From Hofstenia miamia (Eukaryota > Xenacoelomorpha > Acoela): DNA of 64,000 nt. Shown here in pieces: positions 43,501 through 56,087 of the stretch (positions within the stretch are counted from its first letter, which is position 1; each line of letters opens with the position of its first letter). Made by a program: the position numbers and the translations under genes. Where the stretch lies: positions 1,494,667 through 1,558,666 of the forward strand of contig SCFE01000071.1 of assembly GCA_004352715.1 (NCBI GenBank). Reading direction: 5' to 3'. The notes under the pieces are model-generated. The model searched no databases, was not told where the DNA came from, and was given only the letters and a program-made list of their open reading frames with translations.

Positions 43501-46500
43501 TTAAATTTAAGGAATTTAAAAAGTTTACTCACAAACCTATAAAAAGAATACGTTACGCCTAACCCTCTGATGACAGTTACGGTCCATTGGACGCCACCGT
43601 AAAATCTTAAATTTCTTGCCAATTAACTAATATAATGAATTTAGCCAAGAACACAAGAGAATTATTATTTTAATATATAGCTTTAAGAAATATGCTAAAA
43701 TTTTGAAAATACTACGACACGATATCTCTTACTTTACGCACGGCTCGTCTGGATGGCAGTCACATAGATTGTTTTCAATAAGCAAAATATTTTAGGGTAG
43801 TTGCTGCTCCCATTGGGATTGGACCACCTCATTATCATAGGTATGGAAATAATTGGAATAGTTTTACAAAAATAGGATTTCTCAAGGAAAAAAATTCTTA
43901 TTTACATGTAGTTCAGGCATAAGCACATGTTTTATCACATTTTCTTTTCTTAACAGACTTGGATAAATTTGTTAAAAATTCGGACAAATGTAACACTTGG
44001 AAATAGAGTTAAATAACAAATGTGAGTAGAAGAAAAAACAATAATTCTACACTTCGAATCAAAGCATTAATTCTGGATAATTAATTCAAAATAATGAACA
44101 TCTTTCAGGGCATTTAAATTCAGAAATATATCAACACAACATCCAATTACAGAAGTAAATTTCGAAATTGTATTTAAAACTAATTATGGAATTATTACTG
44201 AATCACTATACATAAAAAAATATGAATAAACACTGAATTATTACAACATCAATATTTTAAGTGTAGTGAATTGTAAATATTTAGAAACCGGCTGAATATA
44301 TGATGCTCACTACTTTAAACTTTCAATTATACGGAAGAAGAATAGAATTTAAGAATACATTTAAAACTTACGCTGTCCAAAATAAAATCAATAAATTGCT
44401 GAACATATGATTTCACGTCTTCCATAAACAGAAGTGCTTCCTAAACAAAAAAACGGATAAGTATAGTGTCTCTTTGCACAAGCGCTGCTGTGCGGTGAAC
44501 TTCAAAATAGAATTTGCTAAGAGGTGAATTCCTTTAAAATCATATCATTTGCATTTAAGTTAGAAATTACATTTGAGTATTTTTTTGTAAAATTTTACTT
44601 TGAATGTAATTTTATCCCAGATTTTCAAGCATTTCATAAAAAAATATAAACTAAAGTGCAAGTGCGACAATCAAAATTCATATGTTTGTCAAAAACAAGC
44701 GATTTTTAAGCAATAATACAAGAGTAATTGATAGCAGCTTTAACTTAATTCTTTTCTGTACAATTCATTTGTCAATGCTTATATTTTCTCTCTATTTGAA
44801 AACTTTTAACTTGGAAACTCGCAGTGGAATTAGCAACCTTGCCATCAAGCAAATCTTGTCCTCTGTGATTTGAGCCCGCAATCTAGCGTTTATTCCAGTG
44901 TAATAATTCAGTGTTGATGTTGGTGAGCACCGACTGATCAGTGAGCCACTAACATTTAATTTCGACGTGATTTATAATGCAAACTTTTTGAAAACCCTGA
45001 ATGGTCTTAAGAGTATGAACATGGCTTCATTTCCAAATAGGTAAACGTGCCTTATGCGAAAGTTACACGATTACATGCAACATGCTAACTAGCTGTTTTA
45101 AAACTCCAATTTTAACAGTTTTTTGTTGTTTTGGTGTATGCAAAGACCTGCAACACATTGGTCACTAAATTTGCAGAAAAATCAACTGCAGTAAGTTACT
45201 GGCGAGAAAGAGTGAAAGAAAACATTAATTGCATGAGGACAATGTGCAACTGAAAATACACATGAATAATCCTGAGTGAAGTAATTGATCTGACATATGT
45301 ATTAAGAATAATAATATTAGACTTTATTATTTCCAATAAGGAATAGAAATTTAAGGAACATAAATATAAATTGTATTTGTATATATAACAACAATCGGTT
45401 CTTTAATAAAATGACACCACTGATTTTGCATGACAACTTTGGCAGGGACATAATCAGCAATATGAGCAATGACCTTCCACCTTATAAAAGGAAATGAATC
45501 GATTCCAAAACAGCTCCTTCAAATGGTGTTTAACAGGATTAGGCTTGTTAAATAGACATATATCACCCCGAAGATTGATATAATTCACCAGTATTACCAC
45601 TCTGTGAAAGTAGTTTCTTTTTGTTTTTTCTTGAATGGTAGGCTTTGAACAGAAAAGTAGTGATGAAGATCTTAATTCAATTCGACTTTGATTGTATAAT
45701 GATATGTAAGAAAGATACTTAAGATCATACGCTCCATTAAACAACTTGTTAAAAAAGATTAAGTCTAAGAACTCTAAACATATGGAAATGGGTAGTAAAC
45801 GTAGAATTTTACGGCGAGTAATGTAACCTTCAATAGAATTAATTATAAAGGATATGGAATAGACTTTTTGTGGAATACTATCTAAAGAAACTTCAAAGTC
45901 TTGGAAAAAACAACCAAATTTTTACGCTGATTTAGATTCCGAAATGCACTTTTTTAGCCCAAAAGTCAATATTTTCATAAGCATACAAGTACAAGAAGTA
46001 AAGTATTATTTCATTTTTTAAATCCGGTGTTATAGGAAGTAATCCCAGACTTGCATTGTACATATATAATTATCAGACTCTGCATGCCAAGCTGTGGCAT
46101 TATGCAAATGCAGCCACACTCCATTCTAGGATTAACTTGAATATTTTCAACAAGTTTTAAACTTATATATAGTAGATAAAGATGCCCTCGTTCAAAGTAA
46201 TTTAATAAAAACTTTCAAAGTGAAATGGAAAAGAATGTTCCTCTTACTCTAATGTATCATGTGGTGTTTTAACTAAAATATTTAGTAAAAATCATCTTAG
46301 GGAAAAAGAGAATAAGGGAAATTTTATAAAACCCCAAAAATGGAATAAGAAACTACCATCACGGCTTAGTATCACTGAATGTGTGTTCCATATTTCACCA
46401 TTGTAAAGTAAAAGCAAGCTGACATTCTGAAGTCTTTGGCAGAATGACACTCGCGATGCTTAATATGTTTTATATAGTTTGAATCTCATGAAATGAAATT

Positions 46501-48806
46501 GCTCCAAGCAAAAATTACACTAAATTTATTTAACAACACAGAAAGTGGAAACGCAGATAATAAATGTCATTAGACTTATTCATAATTACAGACAAAATTT
46601 TTATAGATTTAAAACGTGGGCGTTTATGTACATACATATTAAGTAAAATGGCTTAACATGTGCTTAAAAACTGAATTACTGGGACTATAATGACTTGTTG
46701 CACCTATAAAATAACAACATTTTAAGGTTTTCTGGGTTCAAGTTGTGGTGCCGACTGGATAATATATCCATGTAAGAACTACATATTCCTTCTACCATGC
46801 AGGACATAATTAAAAAACATTGGCTGGGATCCAGTTCAATAAATGAAAGGTCACTGATCTTTCGTTGTAATACTTTTGGAGCATCAAAAATCCTTCGTTT
46901 ATATATGTATGTACATACGAAAATATTATTTGCATAAAAAGTTTTGTCTCTATTCATAATATGGCTTTTTGAATTCATTTGTCTTTAGTAACTATATGAA
47001 TGTAAATTAAGTGTGACTCAACACCAGATTTGAATGCGGTCTCAATAATCAAGGCGAGAGAAATAAAAGGTAATCATTAAGAGGCAAAATTTCCTTGTGG
47101 TTTTGAACTAAATTAGTTTCCTATTCCGGAAAAAGTCAAAATCTCTGAATTACTTCTTCAGCCAATAGAAATTGGACAATATCCTGACCCAATTTTCCCA
47201 TTTGGTTACTGAAATTTTTTTCAGAATTGATGGTTTCCATGATTCAATATATGTTTTGCTGATAGCGTTTGTGATATAAATATTATTCATCATGCAAAAT
47301 TCGTTCCAAGGTATTACAATGTTTTTGTGAGTATGATTTTTGCAAACAAAAGTAATTTGTTTTGCAATAATTTATGAACAATAATTTCTGTTGACTGTAT
47401 TTCTATCAGTTCTATCAACTGAATGGTATAGTAAATATCTTGTCAGAAAAAATATCTAAAACTTACCCCAGTGATATTTTGCGTTGCATTGTTGGTAAGA
47501 AGAGACTGTTGTGCCTCTAAAGCACCAATAAATCCCGTACCTGAACCTTTACTTCCAGTAGCAGTTTTCAAAGCGGAAGCACTAGAAACTACGTTATCCA
47601 TTGTTGTGAAATAGCTACCCTATAAAAAATAAACGAAATTTGAATTTATATATATATATATATATATATATCCCCTTCAGACATGCACATTGAATGGAAG
47701 TACTAAAAAAATATTTACATGGCAACTCAGCACTTCGAGTCTCAATTGTTTCTGATTACATTAGGAAATTTTTTCTATTGTTAATACTTACATTGAAATT
47801 GACTGCGCAAATTTGAGTACATTATGACCCAATCATGTAATTTAATGACTTATTTTTGTTGAAAACATTTCATTTAGAGTGTCTTATGAATTATGACATT
47901 GAAATCATGCAAAACTTGTTTCTTGTGAAGCTATATTGTGATTTGTGAATAACTCAAGTTCAACTAGTTTCACCATATTCTCCATTTTGTGGAATGCTAA
48001 ATTTACATCATAAAATGACTGAAAACTATGGCATGAAAGAGAAATTATTTGAAGCAAATGCCTATGAAGTTTAGATGTCTTCTTCAAATCATCAATTCTA
48101 CTAACGGTAATACAACATTACGAATCTGAAAAATCTTACATAAAACGAGGCTGAGAGGTTGTTCAACGCAGCAATGGCTTCATCAATTTTTGCAAACGCA
48201 ACAGGAAAATTACCAGCACCCTAAATATAAAAAATATAAGTTGTTTTCAGAATTTAAGTTATAATTACAAATTGTAAATTGCTTAGTGTAAAATTTAGGG
48301 TCGAACACACTGTTTCAATCTTTCTACAACCAAATGTCAATTTTAATTGCAAGTTAAAAACGACTTGCTTGTTGTAGATTAAGTAAAATACTTAGAAATT
48401 TCTATTGAAAAATTAATAGTACAATTTTTAGGCTAACTAAAAAGATCAATGTCCTTTTGACCTGTCAAATACAACAGCATGAAATATAACAAATTCTAAC
48501 AGACTTAATAATGATGTATGAGACTATGAGATATACTTGGTAATGAAATATATATATATATATATATATATTATGCACTATATGTATGCAAATATATATA
48601 AGCATAAATCTTCAAAATTTTGCAGTGTAGTGTCTCTTTTATTTACCTACCCCCATGGTAAATATATTTAAGTTCGAGTGAAAACTACAGGAGAATTGCA
48701 AAAAATTAGGAATTTCGGGGAAAAAGTGCGATTCGGTTAAATGCCTTAGAAATTTCGGACCGTTTCCCGCCAAATGTAAGGTTTTTGCATTTTCTGTAGC
48801 AAAAAG

Positions 48807-48843
<37 letters not shown>

Positions 48844-49281
48844 ACGAGCCNNNNNNNNNNNNNNNNNNNNNNNNNNNNNNNNNNNNNNNNNNNNNNNNNN
48901 NNNNNNNNNNNNNNNNNNNNNNNNNNNNNNNNNNNNNNNNNNNNNNNNNNNATATATATATATATATATATACAACGAGCCGTAATTTCTAAGCTCGGCC
49001 AAATAATATCTTTCAATGGGGCTCGTTTCAGCTCGATATATATTTTTAAAATATTGTGCTCTCAGAATTTTTTCCATTGCTCTTCCTATTATTTAATAAA
49101 AATTTCTAAAATAAGATTAAATGTAAGGAATATTAAATGAAAAAATAAGAAAAATCTTCATAATGAAATTAACAAGCAGCACTATACATACATATATATA
49201 TTCAAAATATTTAAAAAATTCAAGGGGTGAGAATTAATTTGTCTCCTACTGTATATACATATATGAAAATATATATACAAA

Positions 49282-49313
<32 letters not shown>

Positions 49314-52300
49314 CAATTATATATATATATATATATATATTTGTATATATATTTATATTTGTATATATATACATATATTTGTATATATATTTTCATTTAT
49401 GTATATACAGTAGGAGACAAATTAATTGTCACCCCTTGAACTTTTTAAATATTTTGAATATATATGTATGGAGGCTATACCAAGAAAACGTGCATGAAAC
49501 CACAGTTCAGAGAACACTGCCAAAAATTGGCAGAAAAAAATCGACTTCTGATTACAAAAGAACATCAAGAAAAAAGATTAAATTTCGTGAAAGATTGGAA
49601 AGACTACACTTTTGAAGATGTTTGGATAACTGATGAGTGCGTATTTCAACTACACAGAAACAAAGTACAATTGTGGTTGTCAAAGAAATGTCCAAGACCA
49701 ACAAAAGCGGTTCCAAAGTTCGACCAAAAAATTATGGTTTGGGGAGCACTTTCCTATCGTGGGTTTTATTTGAAAATTTTAGACGGAAAAGCCACAATCG
49801 ACAGTCAAAGATATTGCCAAATTATAGCTGAATTTATGCCTTATGCTGATGCTTTATATGATGATGGATGGATACTCCAACAGGACGGAGCAACCCCGCA
49901 CACGTCAGCAAAGACAAAAAATTGGTTTTCTGAAAATAATATCCAGTTTTTGCAATGGCCACCAAGTTCTGCTGATCTTTCTCCAATCTAATACGTGTGG
50001 CAGATATTGAAAAATGACGTTGAGAAGAAAAATCCGAAAAATATATCCGATTTAAAAGAAAAAATCCAAGAAAGTCAACACATTTTGACATCTGAAATGA
50101 AGTCTAATTTAATGAAATCAGTTTCAGTTAGTTTGAATGAAGTTATTTCTACAGGAGGAAAACAAATTAGACTTTGATGCTTTTTACTAATAGTCCTTTA
50201 ATGTATCTTTAAAATCTTACCTTTCTTGAGTTGTTACGTTCAGTAGTTCAAAAGTAATATGCCTTTTTTCTAGTCTCATTTTTTGCAGCCAACTATACAT
50301 ATTAGACAACAAAAACAAGTTAAAACAAAACTAAACAGTAAATGAAGCAAAACAAATGAAAACAAAGCACGCGCCTTGATACAGGGCGATCAAAATACCA
50401 CTGATGCCACAATAGACTCGACAAGACTAGAGCCTACTAAGCAGAACCTTGAACGGGTAATAGAAAATTGAGCACACTGAGGAAAAGGAAGACCAAGAGG
50501 TGGAAGTAGTGAGATGTAACTATAATCTAGACAATAATGAGTGCAGAAATATGTGAGATAACTGGGTTAGAGTCACAAGTGGAATCAGGAAAAGCAAGTT
50601 AGTGAAGGAGACAGTACAGGTTAACAACGCATTAGTAATAATGGCCCAGCATCACAAGGATAAATAATTGGTGTGAGGTGCTCAAGAATGTATGATGATT
50701 AAGAACAATATAAAACTAGAAGCTAGTGGAGATAGAAAGCAGGCATTGAAGAAAAGAATTGAGAAGGAAGTAGTTAATATCAGGCAGCAGAAAAATCCTA
50801 CACCAATTGAGCAGGTAGAGATTCAGTAAGTTTCTTGAGAGCATTCGGGGAAATGCGGGGCATGAGATAGCGTGAGCAGATCAAGAAAGAGGTTAGATAA
50901 AAAGATGAAGTGATCACATAAATAAAATTGAAATAAGTTCCAACTAAGGTGAAGAACTGGAATGAAACAGATGATGTAGTTGGGCATTGCTTGACGAAGC
51001 TCACTAGTGTTCATGAGAGGTTAACACCAGGATTGGAGGCTGACACGTGGGGGTATTCCATGGGCACAGATTAGCTTAATCTCAATCACAGAAATACTAA
51101 GGTATAAAGTATAAGTTAGATCCCTGAAAAACATACATTGTACCTGGATGTTATAAATATGTATGCCAGTCCAAGCAGATGCTTCAAATTACCTGTAGAC
51201 ATTGGAGAAGTGAAGCAGTGGAAACAAAGTTGAGAAAATTAAGGTACCAGTACACATCATGGAGGGATGAAGACATAGATGTATCAAATGGCAAGAGTTT
51301 ACAAAACGGGGAAAAGTATAAAATGACAAGTAAAGAGAGATGACATAGGAGATGAAGGATTGTTTAACGATTGCAAAAATTGTGAGAGGCGGTAGTAAAG
51401 AACAGCTAGAATCCTGAGAAAAGCTCTCGAAGTCTCATTAAACGGTGAAAAGGTAAAGAAATACTAATAATAATTTAACTGATCCGTAATTTTTGTATTG
51501 TATTCGCGAATTTCAATGTTAGTATTTGTTCAAGTGTCTTTACATAAGAAATGACCATAAAATATTATAAAGCTTAATCGTTATTGCAACATCAAATAAA
51601 CTAAATTTGAAAAAATATTGACATTAATGAACATTGAAATAATTTACATTTAATTGAATGCTTAAGAGTAACGTTTCGTTAGCTAAAGACTTGGCCCACC
51701 AATTAAAATTTATTGTGTATTGATCTTACTTTTTTTAGCGCGCATATATATATATATATATATATGTTGCTGTCGACGACAACATAGAAACCCAATTTTC
51801 GAAAATTGATTTTGTAACTTTGATTTTAGAATTTTGCTCAATTTTGCATAGTGAATTAAAATTTTCTTCTCTTAGACTTTCAATCGGCAATTTAGTTATG
51901 AGAATTTCCTTAGGTGAATGAGACCCATAACAGATTGGCCTTTCCAGATCTCAATTGACTTAAGCATATGAGGGCGCAAGTTAAGATAGAAAACTAAAAT
52001 CATCGTCCAGAGAACTTAAAGAACTCTGGACGTTTGTTCTGTGAACAATTAAATAAGTTCCAACAAATGTTAACAAGGAACTATATGAGTCATGCCACCG
52101 TCAACTTAATGCTGTCCTTTGATCCTGAAGATATCCTACCACAATTATTTAGCTCGTCTAGTTAGTGTTTATAGTTTTATAAAAAGAGTTTTGTGTCTTA
52201 TAAGTATGACATTTCCAAATGTGAGAAATCAATTCTATGATTTGGTTTCAACTTTTTTCTCGCAGTTGGAGTAATCCCATATATAGAAATACTATTGGTA

Positions 52301-52987
52301 AATTATGAATGGAACACAAAACATTGAAATGTTCAGTTGCATAACTTGGCCAACGTTTTTAGCATACAGAGATTTATTTCAGTAAATGAACTTTCTAATA
52401 CTAAAAAAATATTTTGCTATAGTTCCAAACACTTTGTCGTGCACTGTATATTGAGGAAGCTTGTCTCTTCATAGTTAATTTTGGTCCGATTGATGAAAAA
52501 ACGCAGTTCACAAAGAATTTCAATTAGAACATAGCCGACAAAGTGAATATTAAATTTGATTTAATGAAATTATAAAACTTACCAAATCTTCTGCAACCAA
52601 ATTTGCTCTAATATTACTAAGAGATAAACAACCGGAAACGTCCCCAAAGCAAGTAGAATAGCTGGCAACAGCTAGTTCGGGATCGGTGGTTACTGCTGGA
52701 ACATCATTCTGAAGTTGGTTTATATAAGCCTTTACCTAAATGGCAACTTATTTTGTATTTATGAATATATTGATATATTCAAACACATTCAAACACATTC
52801 TTAAAATAAAATTTGTTAAACTTACAGTGTTGTTCATGACTGTTTGTAAATCTGCTACAACTGTGGACACATTGTCTAATTGTCCAATCAAACTGTTCAT
52901 TTGGTCTTCCAAAGATGGCGTAAAGATTTGAAAATTGCTGAAATTAACACTGCTAATTGGGCTTGTGATCAGAGTGGGATCTAATAT
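39943..52987 (-). CDS. PROM: Prominin-family pentaspan membrane glycoprotein, 3' seven exons
   Basis: Prominins are five-pass proteins of plasma-membrane protrusions that bind cholesterol. Exons in transcript order: 52987-52826 (54 codons), 52735-52583 (51), 48220-48140 (27), 47619-47467 (51), 44440-44372 (23), 43229-43140 (30) and 40578-39943. All have GT-AG borders and are in phase 0. The first five form the second extracellular loop: amphipathic Asn/Ser/Val-rich helices ([20 protein letters not shown]), a Cys pair (TCFGDVSGC) and N-x-S/T sites. The sixth holds CNTF...[11 protein letters not shown], matching the two-Cys block before the last membrane span. The last exon has that span followed by [11 protein letters not shown], equivalent to VKLAKYYRRMD of PROM1, at the same spacing. 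The gene is incomplete: exons for the first four membrane spans are not visible upstream. Several introns contain transposons. Confidence 0.8.
40611..40948. mobile_element. hAT MITE with perfect 8-bp target duplication
   Basis: GCTAGAGA at 40611-40618 and 40941-40948 flank an element (40619-40940) whose ends are CAGGGGCGTACCCAGG and, inverted, CAGTGGCGTACCCAGG. Both arms run into long G (or C) runs, and the middle is an N gap (40810-40887). It sits in the prominin intron, with its edge only 33 bp from the acceptor of the last exon. No coding capacity. Confidence 0.88.
40810..40887. other. Assembly gap (78 N)
   Basis: Inside the poly-G core of the hAT MITE; probably a sequencing failure at the homopolymer. 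Confidence 0.99.
41323..41342. repeat. (TA)n microsatellite
   Basis: Short pure TA run in a prominin intron. Confidence 0.85.
42075..42470. mobile_element. hAT MITE, 380 bp
   Basis: The element 42083-42462 starts TAGAAATGAGCGCGGCAC and ends with the inverted TAGAGATGAGTGCGGTGC. Flanking octamers ATTCCTAT (42075-42082) and ATTCATAT (42463-42470) differ at one base. The interior has repeated CCACCGC words. It lies in the same prominin intron as the MITE at 40.6 kb. Confidence 0.82.
45440..46080 (-). mobile_element. LINE reverse transcriptase C-terminal fragment in a prominin intron
   Basis: On -, about 46060-46000 reads [18 protein letters not shown]; about 45830-45740 reads [17 protein letters not shown]; the open frame 45744-45454 continues [17 protein letters not shown] and, further on, [10 protein letters not shown]. 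This is the standard thumb/C-terminal region of LINE pols (RLLPL..YLE..DL, then WN..LP-like and LK..F). The frame is broken in the first half. Same strand as the host gene. Confidence 0.65.
46685..46978 (-). pseudogene. Possible hAT transposase C-terminal (dimerisation) remnant
   Basis: A 97-codon frame ends [20 protein letters not shown], close to the usual RR..L.PENV..LLFL end of hAT transposases. The SERxFS motif that should precede it is not recognisable. Tentative. Confidence 0.35.
47648..47671. repeat. (TA)n microsatellite
   Basis: Pure TA run just upstream of a prominin exon. Confidence 0.9.
48547..48571. repeat. (TA)n microsatellite
   Basis: Pure TA run in a prominin intron. Confidence 0.9.
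48811..48981. repeat. (TA)n plus ACAACGAGCC repeated on both sides of a 101-N gap
   Basis: 48811-48850 and 48952-48981 both read (TA)n followed by ACAACGAGCC, with N at 48851-48951 between them. Most simply one locus represented twice. Confidence 0.8.
49193..49251. mobile_element. Tc1-family terminal inverted repeat, solo end
   Basis: About 59 bp ending GTCTCCTACTG|TA and almost identical, in inverse orientation, to 49408-49466. It is the right-hand end of a copy whose body to the left is gone. Confidence 0.65.
49252..49407. repeat. TA-rich microsatellite between two facing Tc1 ends
   Basis: TA, ATATATG and TTGTATATA variants; its edges are the TA dinucleotides next to the two CAGTAGGAG termini. 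Confidence 0.85.
49408..50177 (+). pseudogene. Tc1-family (DD34E) transposase copy, catalytic Glu mutated to stop
   Basis: A terminal repeat CAGTAGGAGACAAATTAA at 49408 is followed directly by the end of the DNA-binding domain ([13 protein letters not shown] in one frame), a frameshift near 49540, then [26 protein letters not shown] (first Asp), [13 protein letters not shown] (second Asp) and [11 protein letters not shown]-stop-YVW. The stop TAA at 49989-49991 stands exactly where GAA for the catalytic Glu belongs, 34 residues after the second Asp. The frame then runs on to 50177. The N-terminal helix-turn-helix region is deleted and no right terminal repeat is found. Inserted in a prominin intron, opposite strand. 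Confidence 0.85.
50330..51480. repeat. Purine-rich, less AT-rich degenerate repeat of unknown type
   Basis: Base composition changes sharply from the surrounding intron: abundant AGG, GAAG and GAGATG words on +. Broken frames give coding-like runs ([35 protein letters not shown]), separated by many stops. Probably an old transposon ORF; I cannot place the family. Confidence 0.4.
51743..51764. repeat. (TA)n microsatellite
   Basis: Pure TA run in a prominin intron. Confidence 0.9.
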
Positions 52988-54515
52988 CTAAAATTTCGTC
53001 TTCAAATTTAATTCATGGGTTTTATAAGAAAGACAGGAAATTCCCATATGTACATACTAGCGGTGATCCTTAGTGGGAAAGGGGGAAATCCCCCTAAAAT
53101 GTAAAGAAATAAAAAAATGCAACAATCTTTGTTTATTTAAACGAGTAATTACAGTAGTAAAAGAATTATCAAAAGTTTTGAGGCGTGTTTTTACATTTAT
53201 AACTCATCAAATGTAAATTTACAATATACCATACATTGTACACATAATAGAATCATAAATATTATGTAGGGCGTTATGCAATTTTTTCTTTGTAAATGTA
53301 TATTATCCATTTTGAACTCAATAGCTATTTAAATTTCAAAAACATCGTATTGGGGTTAGTTATAGAAAGCATTCAATTCAAATATGGAAACATTGTGGTA
53401 TATAACAACATTCTCGGGCCTCTTTCAAATGACAAAAGGTGATTTCATATACATCCTAAATAATGCTAATTCTGTATTAAAAGCTCCTTAACACTGTTTG
53501 ACCTGAACTTTTTCCTTCCGCCTCCTTCCCTATTTAACTCTGGATTGGATTATAATATAAAAGCAATTTGGCATGTGCAGAAATATAATGCCATAATTAT
53601 TCTTGATGACGTCATAAAACTCATTAGAATTAAGTCTTATCAAATATAAGTTCTTGCTCACTTTGTTTACTTTTTTCACAAAAGGAAGAGTAATAGCTTT
53701 TTGCAAATATTGGGAAACTGTTGGCATGTGAATAACAATACCATACATAAAATGACTGGATAAGCAAAAATTACCTATTAATCACTCATGACCCTTAATA
53801 AAAGTAAAAAAGTCACTAAACCTCATTAAGTAAACTTCAAAAGTTTTTGAGTAACAATGAAAAGTTTATGGGGGAATGAGTCGAATTATTTATCATTGAA
53901 CAGGATTGGTCGCAAATTTGGTTGGGAATATATTTACACTCCAATATTCATCAATGTACAAAACCTTTAAAAAATTTACTTCTCGCATATAAATTTAAAT
54001 TGAGGTGAAACTACAAGTAGGCAATATTTATATATAAGGCTAGAAAAATTAACAATACATTCTAGTTGTGTGGGTCTGAAAAAGAAAAAGAATTGAATAT
54101 ACTGAGAAACTCAAATATATTCACTTACACAAATATTCATAAAGCATTGCGGTTCTTAGTTTTGGAATTCAGGTTAGCTTAAACCTAGAAATTCAAGATT
54201 TAAGAGAAGTTACTGCCAATTTTTAAGTTTACTAAATTTGATTCACAATAACCTTTGTTAAACAAAACTACCTCTAAAATCCAGACATTCCAACATACAA
54301 TAAATATATTTCCCATATCCATGTCAAAAGAAAACTAAATATATTCTTTTTGTTTTGCAAAAGTATTATTAATGCAACTACCAATTTGTGTCTAACGAAT
54401 AAAAATTAGTTGATTTTTAAAAAAATTTCTTTCAAAATTCTTAGTAATTTTTTCATGAGCATTCCTTGTAAGGATTCAGTTTTTTTTAATAATGTGCTAA
54501 AAATGTTTTAAAATT
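52988..54515. other. Intron or upstream region of the prominin gene; no exon identified
   Basis: The phase-0 acceptor at 52988-52989 shows that coding continues upstream, but I find no - strand exon with matching content in this stretch. The remaining exons may lie in or beyond the 55088-56087 gap. Confidence 0.45.
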
Positions 54516-54589
54516 TTAATTGCAACGTGATTTTCTATTCTCTAAATCTAAAAATAAGAAGTGTCACACGATGTTGATCAAAAAATTGT

Positions 54590-55079
54590 TTTACGCATGC
54601 CTTCACATGAGGTCTGGCATTATCGTGTTGCCAGATTATCCTGTCCATTGTCGTAGGATTCGACCTCAACCTGATCTCAACCTTTGTGATCGATGGCTCA
54701 ATGAAAGGCTCAAGAGAGATTTAAGAACAGAGATATTCGAAAGTGCACAAGAAGTGGAACAGAGAATCGTTGAAATAATGAGAGAAATTGATGTGGAGGT
54801 TTACAGAAATGAATTAGACAAACTCATAGTACATTGCGAAAGAGTAATTGAGTGCGGAGGAAATTATGTCACGCCAAATTAACTTATTTGTTTTCCGCGT
54901 TGCAGCATTAATGTTTACTATTTTTCAAATGAATATAAATCTTGTGTCTTTTGTTCGATTTCTCTAAAAGTTTTACAGAATATCAATTATGCGTGTAAAT
55001 ATATTTATGCAAAAAATTATTAAAATTGGTTCATAATTAGCAAAGATATTTAGTAGGGCTCATTACTTCTGGAACACCG
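54590..55079 (+). pseudogene. Mariner-like transposase C-terminus with right terminal repeat
   Basis: 54590-54882 reads HMRSGIIVLPDY..., then RPQPDLNLCDRWLNERLKRD, then ERVIECGGNYV and a stop, the end of a mariner-type transposase (SPDLN.CD..L motif, catalytic third Asp region). The element ends CATTACTTCTGGAACACCG|TA at 55061-55081; inverted, this is TACGGTGTTCCAGAAGTAATG, a typical mariner terminal repeat. The N-terminal half is missing and the flank becomes TATAT and then a gap. Confidence 0.7.
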
Positions 55080-55087
55080 TAATATAT

Positions 55088-56087
55088 NNNNNNNNNNNNN
55101 NNNNNNNNNNNNNNNNNNNNNNNNNNNNNNNNNNNNNNNNNNNNNNNNNNNNNNNNNNNNNNNNNNNNNNNNNNNNNNNNNNNNNNNNNNNNNNNNNNNN
55201 NNNNNNNNNNNNNNNNNNNNNNNNNNNNNNNNNNNNNNNNNNNNNNNNNNNNNNNNNNNNNNNNNNNNNNNNNNNNNNNNNNNNNNNNNNNNNNNNNNNN
55301 NNNNNNNNNNNNNNNNNNNNNNNNNNNNNNNNNNNNNNNNNNNNNNNNNNNNNNNNNNNNNNNNNNNNNNNNNNNNNNNNNNNNNNNNNNNNNNNNNNNN
55401 NNNNNNNNNNNNNNNNNNNNNNNNNNNNNNNNNNNNNNNNNNNNNNNNNNNNNNNNNNNNNNNNNNNNNNNNNNNNNNNNNNNNNNNNNNNNNNNNNNNN
55501 NNNNNNNNNNNNNNNNNNNNNNNNNNNNNNNNNNNNNNNNNNNNNNNNNNNNNNNNNNNNNNNNNNNNNNNNNNNNNNNNNNNNNNNNNNNNNNNNNNNN
55601 NNNNNNNNNNNNNNNNNNNNNNNNNNNNNNNNNNNNNNNNNNNNNNNNNNNNNNNNNNNNNNNNNNNNNNNNNNNNNNNNNNNNNNNNNNNNNNNNNNNN
55701 NNNNNNNNNNNNNNNNNNNNNNNNNNNNNNNNNNNNNNNNNNNNNNNNNNNNNNNNNNNNNNNNNNNNNNNNNNNNNNNNNNNNNNNNNNNNNNNNNNNN
55801 NNNNNNNNNNNNNNNNNNNNNNNNNNNNNNNNNNNNNNNNNNNNNNNNNNNNNNNNNNNNNNNNNNNNNNNNNNNNNNNNNNNNNNNNNNNNNNNNNNNN
55901 NNNNNNNNNNNNNNNNNNNNNNNNNNNNNNNNNNNNNNNNNNNNNNNNNNNNNNNNNNNNNNNNNNNNNNNNNNNNNNNNNNNNNNNNNNNNNNNNNNNN
56001 NNNNNNNNNNNNNNNNNNNNNNNNNNNNNNNNNNNNNNNNNNNNNNNNNNNNNNNNNNNNNNNNNNNNNNNNNNNNNNNNNNNNNNN
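55088..56087. other. Assembly gap (1000 N)
   Basis: Exactly 1000 N, a default scaffolding length. Confidence 0.99.

Noticed and set aside
49227-49439. 70-codon ORF of Tyr and Ile repeats
   Set aside because: Translation of a (TA)n microsatellite between two Tc1 ends.
53059-53100. GGGGGAAATCCCCC hairpin near CTAG, possible Helitron or hAT end
   Set aside because: Spacing between hairpin and CTAG is too long for a Helitron, and no matching partner end or target duplication was found.
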